A stretch of 64,000 bases of DNA from Tomitella gaofuii (GTDB lineage Bacteria > Actinomycetota > Actinomycetes > Mycobacteriales > Mycobacteriaceae), in contig NZ_CP059900.1 of the NCBI RefSeq assembly GCF_014126825.1, positions 3,672,954 through 3,736,953 of the forward strand. Reading direction: 5' to 3'. The notes below the pieces were generated by a model that saw nothing but the letters and a program-made list of their open reading frames with translations, was not told the DNA's origin and searched no databases. This document shows positions 27,379 to 36,700 of the stretch, one piece after another; within the stretch, counting starts at the first letter, position 1; each line of letters opens with the position of its first letter. The translations under genes and the position numbers were made by a program.

Positions 27379-28247
27379 GCGTGCACCGCCGCAGGCGGGG
27401 GGCCGTGCACCACGTCCGCCCCGGAATCGCCGGCCGCTCCGCCGACCGGCGGCTCCTTGGTCACCACCACCGGTGCACCATCGCTGGGCGCGGTGAGGAT
27501 GTCCGCGTCGATGTCGAACAGCGTCCGCACCAACGCCGCGTCCACGACCTCGCCCGGCGGCCCCCACGCGACCACCTCGCCGTCGCGCATGGCCAGCACG
27601 TCGTCCGCGTAGCGCGCGGCGGCGCCGATGTCGTGCACCACCATCACCACCGTGCGGCCGTCCCGGGCGACCCCCCTGGCGAGCCCCAGCACGCTCGCCG
27701 CGTGCCCCAGGTCGAGGGCGCTCGTCGGCTCGTCGAGCAGCAGCACCGGCGACTCCTGGGCCATGACCATGGCGAACCAGCAGCGTTGCCGCTGGCCGCC
27801 GGACAGCTCGTCCAGGCGCCGCCCCGCGAGCGACGTCGTGCCGGTGGCCTCCAGCGCGGCGGTCACAGCCTGCTCGTCGCGGTGCGACCACTGGCGGAAC
27901 AAACCCTGGTGGGGATGCCGCCCGTAGCCCACCAGGCCGGCCACGGTGAGCGCCTCGGGGGCCTGCGGTGATTGCGGCAGCAGCGCCACCCGGTGCGCGG
28001 CCTGGCGCGGACGCATCCGCCACAGGTCCTCGCCGCCCACCGTCACCGCGCCCGCGGTCGGCTTGTGCAGACGGGCGATCGACCGGAGCAGTGTGGACTT
28101 GCCGCAGCCGTTGGGCCCGACGATGGCCACGACGCGCCCCGCCCCCGCGGTGAACGACACGTCGCGCACCGCGGGCGCGCCCGCATAGCCCGCGCTGAGC
28201 CCGGACACTTCCAGACTCCAGCCCACGGCGGCAGTCGCTTCGGTCAT
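27375..28247 (-). CDS. Ferric siderophore ABC transporter ATPase
   Basis: The 290-residue FepC-like ATPase has Walker A GPNGCGKST, the signature LSGGQRQRC, Walker B VLLLDEPTSALDLGH and the H-loop VVHDIGAA. It overlaps the permease stop by ATGA at 28244-28247 and the esterase start by GTGA, so translation is coupled across the operon. It energises import of the ferric catecholate through the two permeases. A tail of about 35 residues after the NBD is rich in Pro and Gly and has no known function. Confidence 0.92.
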   Translation of the reverse strand: MTEATAAVGWSLEVSGLSAGYAGAPAVRDVSFTAGAGRVVAIVGPNGCGKSTLLRSIARLHKPTAGAVTVGGEDLWRMRPRQAAHRVALLPQSPQAPEALTVAGLVGYGRHPHQGLFRQWSHRDEQAVTAALEATGTTSLAGRRLDELSGGQRQRCWFAMVMAQESPVLLLDEPTSALDLGHAASVLGLARGVARDGRTVVMVVHDIGAAARYADDVLAMRDGEVVAWGPPGEVVDAALVRTLFDIDADILTAPSDGAPVVVTKEPPVGGAAGDSGADVVHGPPPAAVHA

Positions 28248-29257
28248 CGGCCTTCTCCTTCTCGCGACAACAGCACCCACAGCAGGAACGGCCCTCCCAG
28301 CACGGCGGTGACCACGCCGGCGGGGATCTCGACGGGGGCGAGCGTCCGGGCGGCGAGGTCGGCGGCGACCACCAGCACCGCGCCCACCACCGCGGACGAG
28401 AGCACCGGGACCCGCGCCGGGCCGGCCAGCCGCGAGGCGATCACCGGTGCGGCCAGCGCGACGAACCCGATGGGGCCGCCGACGCCGACGGCCAGGCCCG
28501 CCATGCCGACGGCCACCGTCAGCACCGCCAGCCGGGTGCGGTCCGGGCGCAGCCCCAACGTCGCGGCGGTGGCGTCGTCGAGCCGCAGCACCCCCAGCCT
28601 CCGCGCCATCAGCAGCGCGAGGGGGAACAGCACGGCCATGCCGACCGCCACCGGCACCGCGGTCTCGTAGCCGCGACCGTTGAGGCTGCCCATGGTCCAC
28701 AGGAACGACCCGCCCGCGGAGTTGATGTTCTGGGTTGCCAACACCAGCTGGGTGACCGACGAGAGCATGGTGGTCAGCGCGACGCCCACGATGAGCACCC
28801 GGTAGCCGGCCCGGCCCATTCCGCCGGCCAGCAGCACCACGACGAGCCCGGCCGCCGCCGCTCCCACCGGCCCCGCCCACCACGCGCCGACCAGCCCGGT
28901 CACGCTGGCGCCCGCGACGGCGAGCATCGCGGTGGTGGCGCCCTCGCTGACGCCGAGCATGTCGGGGGTGGCCAGGCGGTTGCGGGCGAGCGTCTGCGAC
29001 AGGCACCCGGCGGCGCCCAGGCCCGCCCCCGCCAGCAGCGCGCACACCACCCGGGGCAGGAATATCTGCTGCACAAGCAGGTTCACGCCGTCACCGGCGC
29101 GGCCGAACAACCCGGCGAGCAACTCCCCGGTGCCGAACCCCGCCGAGTCGGTGAGCAGTGACGCCACGACCAGCGCCGCCGCGCACACCGCCATCACGGC
29201 GACGACGAGGCTCCCCCGCCGCGCGAGCACCACGGAGTAGCCGCCGACGCGGACCAC
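28244..29257 (-). CDS. Ferric siderophore permease, FepG-like (5' end uncertain)
   Basis: The 337-residue FecCD permease has LPRVVCALLAGAGLGAAG, ARNRLATPDMLGVSEGA and GGPIGFVALAAPVIASRL, with about nine membrane segments. The GTG at 29257 is the first start in this frame. Another frame from 29373, which overlaps the preceding permease stop by GTGA and has GGAGGG before ATG 29352, encodes MRAEIASPAANPLPDGDG and leads directly into this one. A missing base in the G run 29268-29271 would join them into about 375 residues. Given that all other genes here overlap by 4 bp, the longer frameshifted form may be the true one. Confidence 0.85.
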   Translation of the reverse strand: MVRVGGYSVVLARRGSLVVAVMAVCAAALVVASLLTDSAGFGTGELLAGLFGRAGDGVNLLVQQIFLPRVVCALLAGAGLGAAGCLSQTLARNRLATPDMLGVSEGATTAMLAVAGASVTGLVGAWWAGPVGAAAAGLVVVLLAGGMGRAGYRVLIVGVALTTMLSSVTQLVLATQNINSAGGSFLWTMGSLNGRGYETAVPVAVGMAVLFPLALLMARRLGVLRLDDATAATLGLRPDRTRLAVLTVAVGMAGLAVGVGGPIGFVALAAPVIASRLAGPARVPVLSSAVVGAVLVVAADLAARTLAPVEIPAGVVTAVLGGPFLLWVLLSREGEGR

Positions 29258-29369
29258 GAACCCGTCCGGGGCCGCGCAGCCGCCGCGCCGTCCCCCGCAC
29301 CGTCGCCGTCCGGCAGCGGGTTTGCGGCCGGCGACGCGATTTCGGCCCGCATCGGCCCTCCGGCCGCCG

Positions 29370-30488
29370 TCACAGCGCCCCCTGCTTCGACGCGCCCAGC
29401 GTGAGCAGCCGGGGCGAGCGGGCGAGCACGATGAGCAGCGGCGCCCCGATGAGCGCGAGCAGCACCGCCACCGGCGCCTCGTACGGGGCGATCACCAGCC
29501 GGGCGGCCACGTCCGCCACCAGCACCGCGAGCGCGCCGGCGAGCCCCGCGAAGAGCAGTTGCGGCACCATCGCCGTGCCGACCACCGCGCGGGCGATGTA
29601 CGGCGCGAGCAGCCCGACGAAGGCCACCGGCCCCGCCACCGCCACCGACGCCGCCGTCAGCAGCGTCACCGCGACGACCACGACCGACCGGATCAGCTTG
29701 GGCCGGTGCCCCAGCGACCGCGCCGTCTCGTCGCCCAGCGAGAGCGCCGACAGCGGACGGGCGGAGGCGAGCGCGATGACGACGCCCACGATCACGAACG
29801 GCAGGACGTCGACCACCGACTCGGCCGACACCCCGGACAGCGATCCGAGGATCCACCACCGGTATTCGTCATAGCTGGCCTGTTTACCCAACAGGAGGTA
29901 CGCGGTGACGCCGCGGACGGTGGCGCCGATCGCCGCGCCGGCGAGCACCAGGCGCAGCGGCGACGCCCCGCCGGACCCTTTGGCGGCGATGAGCAGGACC
30001 AGGGCGCTGACGATGAGCGCACCGGCGAACGCCCACCCGAGCCGTGCGGTCCCCGTCCCCGCGGCGCCGAGCATGATGCCGGAGACCACCCCCAGCGCGC
30101 CGCCCGCGTTGACGCCGAGCAGCCCGGTCTCCGCGAGGGGGTTGCGCGTGACCGCCTGCAGCAGTGCGCCGGCCACGCCCAGTGCCACGCCGATCAGGAG
30201 TGCGGCGAACGTCCGCGGCAAGCGCAGGTCCATCACGACGATGCGGAGGTGCTCGTCGGCGCGCGCGTCGCCGCCGCCCACCAGGAACTGCACCGCGCGC
30301 CACACGCCCGTGTCGCCCGACCCGAACAGCAGCGACGCCACGGCGGCCAACAGCACGGCCAGCAGCAGGAGTGCGGCCAGCACGACGTGACGCCGTGTGC
30401 CGAACCGGTTCCGCTTGCCGCCCAACGGGGTAGGAGACACCCCCCTGGCGCCGGGGCGGCGGTCCGTGGCAGCATGATCGACGATCAT
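29370..30488 (-). CDS. Ferric siderophore permease, FepD-like
   Basis: This 372-residue FecCD-family permease is the partner of the gene downstream. After an Arg-rich cytosolic N-terminus it shows LPRTFAALLIGVALGVAG, VTRNPLAETGLLGVNAGGA and PVAFVGLLAPYIAR. The ATG at 30488 is inside an iron-box-like sequence (30488-30506), so IdeR binding would cover its translation start. It is the first gene of the minus-strand import operon (permease, permease, ATPase, esterase) and is divergent from the binding protein. Confidence 0.92.
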   Translation of the reverse strand: MIVDHAATDRRPGARGVSPTPLGGKRNRFGTRRHVVLAALLLLAVLLAAVASLLFGSGDTGVWRAVQFLVGGGDARADEHLRIVVMDLRLPRTFAALLIGVALGVAGALLQAVTRNPLAETGLLGVNAGGALGVVSGIMLGAAGTGTARLGWAFAGALIVSALVLLIAAKGSGGASPLRLVLAGAAIGATVRGVTAYLLLGKQASYDEYRWWILGSLSGVSAESVVDVLPFVIVGVVIALASARPLSALSLGDETARSLGHRPKLIRSVVVVAVTLLTAASVAVAGPVAFVGLLAPYIARAVVGTAMVPQLLFAGLAGALAVLVADVAARLVIAPYEAPVAVLLALIGAPLLIVLARSPRLLTLGASKQGAL

Positions 30489-30506
30489 GAAGTTAGCCTA
30501 AGCTAA
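30488..30506. promoter_or_regulatory. IdeR/DtxR-type iron box in the divergent siderophore promoter
   Basis: TGAAGTTAGCCTAAGCTAA, read on the minus strand, matches the iron-box consensus at 16 of 19 positions. It lies between the import operon (start codon 30488) and the binding protein/NRPS operon (start 30677), so one site could control both directions. Confidence 0.78.
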
Positions 30507-30607
30507 CCGATGCGGCGGGGTCGAACGGCCCCCGCCGAGCGGGACGACGCGGACCCGCCGGGCTCGACGCCTCCGGCAGGCCGGGACAGGTCGCGCGTCC
30601 ACGCGGG

Positions 30608-30631
30608 ATTCCATCGCAGGATCGATGGAAT
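30608..30631 (+). promoter_or_regulatory. Inverted repeat in the leader of the siderophore binding-protein gene
   Basis: ATTCCATCG (30608-30616) and CGATGGAAT (30623-30631) form a perfect 9-bp inverted repeat with a 6-bp spacer, 45 bp before the start at 30677. It is followed by two copies of ATCCACGAC (30630-30662). It could be an operator for a second regulator or an mRNA hairpin. Confidence 0.45.
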
Positions 30632-30676
30632 CCACGACGACAATAGCGAGATCCACGACAACGATACGGAGCTTTC

Positions 30677-31699
30677 ATGCCGCAATCAACGATCGGCGCC
30701 CACCCCGCGCCCCGGGGCCGCACCGGCGGGGGCCGCCGCAGGTCCGGCGTCGCCGCGCTGTTCACCGCCCTCATGGCACTGATGCTCGCGCTCACCGCCT
30801 GCGGCAGCGGATCCGGCGGGTCGGGAGACGCCGATGCGGCAGCGGCGGCCTCGTCGGAGACCATCACCATCACCGACGCCACCGGCACCGAGGTCGAGGT
30901 GCCGGCCGATCCCCAGCGCGTCGTGACGCTGAGCGAGCTCGACCTCGACGCCGCGCTCGCCCTCGGCGTGACGCCCGTGGGCGCGACGGCCGGACGCGGC
31001 CAGGACGGCGCACCGCGCTACCTGGGCGACAAGGCCGAGGGCGTCACCATGGTCGGCACCGTCACCGGTCCCGAGCTGGACAAGGTGATCAAGGCCGACC
31101 CGGACGTCATCCTCGCGGGCCAGGTGCGCGACCAGCAGGTGCTCGCCCGCCTGCGCCAGATCGCGCCCACCGTCGTCACCTTCCAGCTCGGCGAGAACTG
31201 GAAGGACGCGTTCGCCACCATCGGAGAAACGCTCGGCCGCACCGACCAGCAGCAGGCCTTCATGGAGGACTACCAGGCCAAGGTGGCGTCGGTGCAGCAG
31301 GACCTGGGCCCGGCCGCAGGCTCCGTCGTCAGCGTGGTGCGCTGGAACCCCAAGGGGCCCAGCACCATCAACAAGGGCACCTTCGCGGGCAGCGTACTCA
31401 ACGACCTCGGCTTCCAGCGCCCCGAGGCGCAGCAGGAGACCGCGCAGCACAGCATGCCGCTGAGCATGGAGAACCTCGACGCCATCGACGGCGACTGGAT
31501 CTTCGTGGGCACCCTCTCCGGGCAGGGCAACGACGTCGACGCGCTCGACGCCGCGATGGCCAGCCCGTCGTTCGCCGCGCTCTCCGCCGTCCAGGAGGGC
31601 CACGTCAGCACCGTCGACGGCTCGCAGTGGATGAGCCTGGGCGGCCCGCTCGCCGCGATGGCCATGCTCGACGACGTCGACGAGGCGATGGCGAACTGA
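30677..31699 (+). CDS. Ferric siderophore-binding lipoprotein
   Basis: The 340-residue solute-binding protein has an Arg-rich N-terminus, a hydrophobic stretch and the lipobox LTAC. A FepB/FhuD-type domain follows, starting near TGTEVEVPADPQRVVTLSE, with IKADPDVILAG and a C-terminal LGGPLAAMAMLDDV. It would be anchored on the outer membrane leaflet to capture the ferric catecholate. Its TGA overlaps the entE ATG by one base, so binding protein and DHB activation are co-translated. Confidence 0.92.
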   Translation: MPQSTIGAHPAPRGRTGGGRRRSGVAALFTALMALMLALTACGSGSGGSGDADAAAAASSETITITDATGTEVEVPADPQRVVTLSELDLDAALALGVTPVGATAGRGQDGAPRYLGDKAEGVTMVGTVTGPELDKVIKADPDVILAGQVRDQQVLARLRQIAPTVVTFQLGENWKDAFATIGETLGRTDQQQAFMEDYQAKVASVQQDLGPAAGSVVSVVRWNPKGPSTINKGTFAGSVLNDLGFQRPEAQQETAQHSMPLSMENLDAIDGDWIFVGTLSGQGNDVDALDAAMASPSFAALSAVQEGHVSTVDGSQWMSLGGPLAAMAMLDDVDEAMAN

Positions 31700-33480
31700 T
31701 GGCCGGCACCACCACGCGGACCCGCTACCCCGACTGGCCCGAGGACTACGCCCGCCGCTACCGCGCGCAGGGACTCTGGCGCGACGAAACGCTGTGCGAT
31801 GTGCTGCGAGCGCGCGCCGCCGCGCACGGCGACCGGCTCGCGCTCGTCGCCGGCGAAACCCGCCTGACCTACGGCGAGCTCGCAGCGCGCGTCGACGCCC
31901 TCGCGGCGGGGCTGCACCGGACGGGCATCCGGCGCGGCGACCACGTGGTGGTGCACCTGCCCAACGGCGCGGAGTTCGTCGAAACCTTCTTCGCGCTGCT
32001 GCGCCTCGGCGCCGTGGCGGTGCTGGCGCTGCCCGCGCACCGGCGCACCGAGATCGCGCAGTTCTGCGGGCACACCGGCGCCGTCGCGTACATCGTCGCC
32101 GACAAGCACCTCGGATTCGACTACCGCGCGCTCGCCGCCGAGATCGCGGCGGACCTGCCCGCGCTGCGGCACGTCATCGTGGCCGGCGAGCCGGGGCCCG
32201 TCGGCGAATCGCACGGGTTCGTCCGGCTCGACGCGCTGTACTCGGCCGCGGGAAATCTGGCCGACGGGGAAGACGCCGCCGCCGCGCTCCCGGATCCCCC
32301 CGTCGCCTCCGACGTGGCGCTGCTGCAGCTGTCCGGCGGCAGCACGGGCGTGCCCAAGCTCATCCCGCGCCGCCACGAGGACTACCTGTGCGCGATCCGC
32401 GAGAGCCTCGACGCCTGCCCGCTGGACGCGTCCTCGGTGTTCCTCGGGGCGCTGCCCGTGGCGCACAACTTCCCGTTCGTCTCCCCCGGCATCCTCGGCG
32501 CGTTCCACGCCGGCGCCACCGTGGTCCTCGCGCACGTGCCGAGCCCCGACGTGGTGTTCGCGCTCATCGAAGCGGAGCGCGTCACCATCACCTCGGCCGT
32601 CCCGCCGCTGGCGCTGTCGTGGCTGGCGGCCGCGGCCTCCACCGACCGCGACCTGTCGACCCTCGAGGTCCTGCAGATCGGCGGCGCAGCGTGCGGCACC
32701 GACCTGGCGCGGCGGGTGGGCCCCGAGCTGGGCGCCACCCTGCAGCAGGTCTTCGGCATGGCCGAGGGGCTCATCAACTACACCCGCCTGGACGACCCGC
32801 ACGAGGTGATCGTCGCGACGCAGGGCCGCCCGTGCTCCGCGGCCGACGAGATCCGCATCGTCGACGACGCCGGCGCCCCGGTGCCCGACGGCGCCCCCGG
32901 GCACCTGCTCACCCGCGGCCCCTACACCATCCGCGGATACTTCGAACCCGCCCGGGGCGACGGCGGCGCCGCAGACCCGTCCGTTCCCGGCTCCGGCTCC
33001 CCCGCCGACCCCAATCGCACCGCGTTCACCGACGACGGGTTCTACCGCACCGGCGACCTGGCAGTGCTGCGGCCCGACGGCAACCTCGCGGTGGTCGGCC
33101 GCGCCAAGGAACAGATCAACCGCGGCGGGGAGAAGGTCTCACCCGACGAGGTCGAGGGACGCCTGCTCGCCCACCCCGGCATCCACGACGCGGCCGTCGT
33201 CGCCGTGCCGGACGACGCTCTGGGCGAGCGCACCTGCGCGTTCGTCATCCCCCGCCGCGCGCAGGCAGGTCCGGCGCATACTCGCCCGGCGCAGGAGTCC
33301 GACGTGCCCGCGCTCGGCCCCCGGGACGTCACCCGCTACCTGAGGCGGGACGGCCTGGCGGCGTACAAGATCCCCGACCTGGTGGAGATCGTCGACGAGT
33401 TTCCGGTGATCGGGGTCGGCAAGATCAGCAGGGCGCAGCTGCGGCGCGCACTGGCCGAATCCCGCCGCGCCGGAGAGTGA
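31699..33480 (+). CDS. entE: 2,3-dihydroxybenzoate-AMP ligase
   Basis: EntE/DhbE activates DHB as acyl-adenylate and loads it on an aryl carrier protein. The 593-residue protein is a stand-alone adenylation enzyme: [14 protein letters not shown] (core A3), [13 protein letters not shown], which holds the Asn typical of aryl-acid ligases, [39 protein letters not shown] and the C-terminal [11 protein letters not shown] lysine. Two inserts rich in Pro/Ala (near 430-450 and 525-545) make it longer than the usual 540-550. The ATG at 31699 gives the correct N-terminus ([16 protein letters not shown]). Confidence 0.94.
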   Translation: MAGTTTRTRYPDWPEDYARRYRAQGLWRDETLCDVLRARAAAHGDRLALVAGETRLTYGELAARVDALAAGLHRTGIRRGDHVVVHLPNGAEFVETFFALLRLGAVAVLALPAHRRTEIAQFCGHTGAVAYIVADKHLGFDYRALAAEIAADLPALRHVIVAGEPGPVGESHGFVRLDALYSAAGNLADGEDAAAALPDPPVASDVALLQLSGGSTGVPKLIPRRHEDYLCAIRESLDACPLDASSVFLGALPVAHNFPFVSPGILGAFHAGATVVLAHVPSPDVVFALIEAERVTITSAVPPLALSWLAAAASTDRDLSTLEVLQIGGAACGTDLARRVGPELGATLQQVFGMAEGLINYTRLDDPHEVIVATQGRPCSAADEIRIVDDAGAPVPDGAPGHLLTRGPYTIRGYFEPARGDGGAADPSVPGSGSPADPNRTAFTDDGFYRTGDLAVLRPDGNLAVVGRAKEQINRGGEKVSPDEVEGRLLAHPGIHDAAVVAVPDDALGERTCAFVIPRRAQAGPAHTRPAQESDVPALGPRDVTRYLRRDGLAAYKIPDLVEIVDEFPVIGVGKISRAQLRRALAESRRAGE

Positions 33481-33535
33481 CTCCCTCCCCAGCCTGTTCC
33501 CACCCGATTCCGAACCTGAAAGGCGGCGCATCCGC

Positions 33536-33790
33536 ATGACCACCCCCTTGCCTGCGACCCTGGAGGAACTCCGCCGCGACGTCAGCGAGATCCTCGAGGA
33601 CCCGGAGGTGCTCACCCTCGCCGGCGACGACGACCTTCTCGAGCTCGGCATCGACTCGATGCGGATGATGACGCTGGTGACCCGGTGGAACGAGCGCGGG
33701 GTGGAGGTCGGCTTCGTCGAACTCATCGAGGAGCCGTCGCTGGACGCCTGGCTGGCGCTGGTCTCCCGCGGCGACCGCCCGGGCGCATGA
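33536..33790 (+). CDS. Free-standing aryl carrier protein
   Basis: This 84-residue acidic carrier protein has the phosphopantetheine site Ser41 in ELGIDSMRMM. It most likely carries the DHB loaded by EntE for condensation by the NRPS, replacing the carrier domain missing from the isochorismatase. The start has AAAGGCGG upstream. Its stop overlaps the NRPS start by ATGA. In E. coli and Bacillus this domain is fused to EntB/DhbB; here it is a separate gene. No phosphopantetheinyl transferase gene is visible nearby. Confidence 0.9.
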   Translation: MTTPLPATLEELRRDVSEILEDPEVLTLAGDDDLLELGIDSMRMMTLVTRWNERGVEVGFVELIEEPSLDAWLALVSRGDRPGA

Positions 33791-36700
33791 GCAGCACCCT
33801 GCCGCTGACCCGCGCCCAGTCGGGGATCTGGTTCGCCCAGCAGCGCGATCCGGGCAGCCCCGCGTTCCACTGCGCCGAGTACGTGCGCATCAGCGGCCCG
33901 ATGGATGCCGCCGCGCTGGAAGTGCTCCGGCATGCTCTGCGCCGCGTCGTCGCCGAGACCGGCACGCTCACCGCACGATTCGACGCCGGCGCACCGGGCG
34001 CGGAGGGCGAGCCCCGCCAGGTGCTGGGGGCCGCGTTCGACGATCCGATCCGCATCCTCGACCTGTCCGGCGAGCCGGACCCGGAGGCGGCCGCGCAACG
34101 CGTGATGCGCGACGCGACGGACGAGACTCCGGACCTCGAACGCGGCGGGCTGTGCACGGCCATGATCCTGACGCTGGGGCACCCCGCCGGCGGCGGCTGC
34201 TGCTGCGATGTACTGCTCTACCTGCGCGCCCACCACATCGTGCTCGACGGGTTCGGCTTCTCCTCGGTGATCCGGCGCACCGCGCGGGTGTTCACGGCGT
34301 ACGAACGCGGAGAAGAGCCCTCCGCGAGCCCCTTCGCGCCGCTCGACGCGCTCCTCGCCGAGGAGCACGACTACCGCGCATCGCCGGACTTCGCCGCGGA
34401 CCGCGCGTTCTGGGCGGACCGCCTCGCCGGCCGCGGACACGCGCGCAGCCTGGCCGACCGCGCGCAGCCCGCCGCCCGCGACGTGCTGCGCCACGGCGGC
34501 ACACTGCCCCGCGCGACCGCGCACGCGCTGGATACGACGGCGCGCACGCACGGCGTCGCCTGGCCCGAGTTGACCCTCGCCGCTGCCGCCGCCTACGTCG
34601 GCCGCATCACCGGGTCCGCGGACGTCGTGCTGGGCCTGCCGGTCCTCGCGCGCACCGGCTCCGCCGCCGCGAAGGTCCCCACCACCACGGTCAACGTGCT
34701 GCCGCTGCCGCTCACCATCGGCGAGGACGACGACCTGCCCGCGCTGGCCCGTTCCGTGCACGACGGGATCGCCGCGGCCCGCGCGCACCAGCGCTACCGG
34801 CACGAGGACCTGCGCCGCGACCTCGGCCTGGTCGGCGGGAACCGGCGGCTCTCCGGGCCCCAGATCAACATCAAGCCGTTCGGGTATCCGCTCCGGTTCG
34901 GCGGCCGGCGGGCCGCAGTGCACTACCTGGCGGCCGGGCCGGTCGAGGACATCGAGCTGACCGTGCACACCGCCGCCCCCGACGGCGCGCTCGGCTTCGA
35001 CATGACCGCCAACCCGCACCTCTACGGACCCGACGAGCTGGCCGCGCACCACGCCCGGCTGCACGAGCTCGTCACCCGCGCCGCCACGGGCACGGCCCCC
35101 GGGCCGGTGCGGACGCTCGACGTCGCCACCCGCGCCGAGCTGCGGATGATCGACGCCTGCAACGACACCGGGCACGACGTCGACCCGACCACCCTCATCG
35201 ACCGCATCGAGGCCGCCGCGCGGCGCACCCCCGGGGCGCCCGCGCTGCGCTTCCGCGGTGAGACGCTCACCTACGCGGAGCTCGACGCGCGCGCCGCCCG
35301 GCTCGCCGCCCTGCTGCGCAGAGAGCACGGCATCGGCGGCGGGGACACGCCCGACGGCGCGCCGTGCGACATCGTCGCCGTCGCCCTCCCCCGCTCGTTC
35401 GAGCTGGTCGTGGCGCTGGTCGCGACGCTCAAGTGCGGCGCCGCCTACCTGCCGGTGGACCCCGACTACCCCGACGGCCGGATCGCCTACCTCCTCGATC
35501 ACGCGCGGCCGGGATGCGTGGTCACCACCGGCGCCGAGGCTGCCCGGCTCCCCGACACCCCCGCCGCACCGGTCGTGCGGCTCGACGCCCCCGCCGTCGC
35601 CGCCGCGCTCGCCGCGCCCGCGGATCCCGTCACCCGGCCCTCGGACCTGCTCGACAGGCCCGCCTACGTCATCTACACCTCCGGCTCCACCGGCGCCCCC
35701 AAGGGCGTCGTGGTGGGGCACCGGGCGATCGTCAACCGGCTCGCGTGGATGCAGCATGCCTTCGGCCTCGGCGCCGACGACCGCGTGCTGCAGAAGACCC
35801 CGTCCGGCTTCGACGTGTCCGTCTGGGAGTTCTTCTGGCCGCTGATGACCGGGGCCGTGCTGGTGCTCGCCGAGCCGGGCGGGCACCGCGACCCCGCATA
35901 CCTCGCCGGGCTCATCGCGGACGAGGGCGTCACGACGATCCACTTCGTCCCGTCGATGCTCGAGGCGTTCTGCGGCGAGCCCTCCCTGAAGCGCCGGCCC
36001 GGCACCACGCCACTGCGGCGGATCGTGTGCAGCGGAGAGGCCCTCGACGCGGGCCTGGCGGACACTGCGGAGTCGTTGCTGGGCGCGCCCGTGTTCAACC
36101 TCTACGGGCCCACCGAGGCCGCGGTGGACGTGAGCTGGTGGCGGCACGCCACGGGATCGGGGTCGGTCCCCATCGGACACCCCGTGTGGAACACGCGGTT
36201 GCACGTGCTCGATTCGGCCATGCGCCCCGCCCCGCCCGGCGTGGCCGGCGACCTGTACCTGGGCGGCGTCCAGCTGGCGGACGGCTACCTGCACCGGCCG
36301 GACCTCACCCGCGAGCGGTTCGTCCCCGACCCGTTCGGGCGCGCGGGAGAACGGCTGTACCGCACGGGCGATCAGGCGCGCAGGCGGTCCGACGGCGCGG
36401 TCGAGTACCTGGGGCGCGACGACGACCAGGTGAAGATCCGCGGGGTGCGCATCGAACCGGCCGAGATCGCCGCGGTCCTGCGCGGCCTCGGCGGGGTGGC
36501 GCAGGCCGCCGTCGTCGCGACCCGGGCCGGCGGGGACGGCCCGATGATGCTCGTCGGCTACGCGGTGCCGGAGGACGGCGCGACGATCGACCCGGCCGCC
36601 GTCCGCCGGGGCCTGGCGGAGCGGCTCCCCGCGGCGATGGTGCCCGCGCACATCGTGCCCCTCGCCGCGCTCCCGGTGACCGCCAACGGAAAGCTCGACC

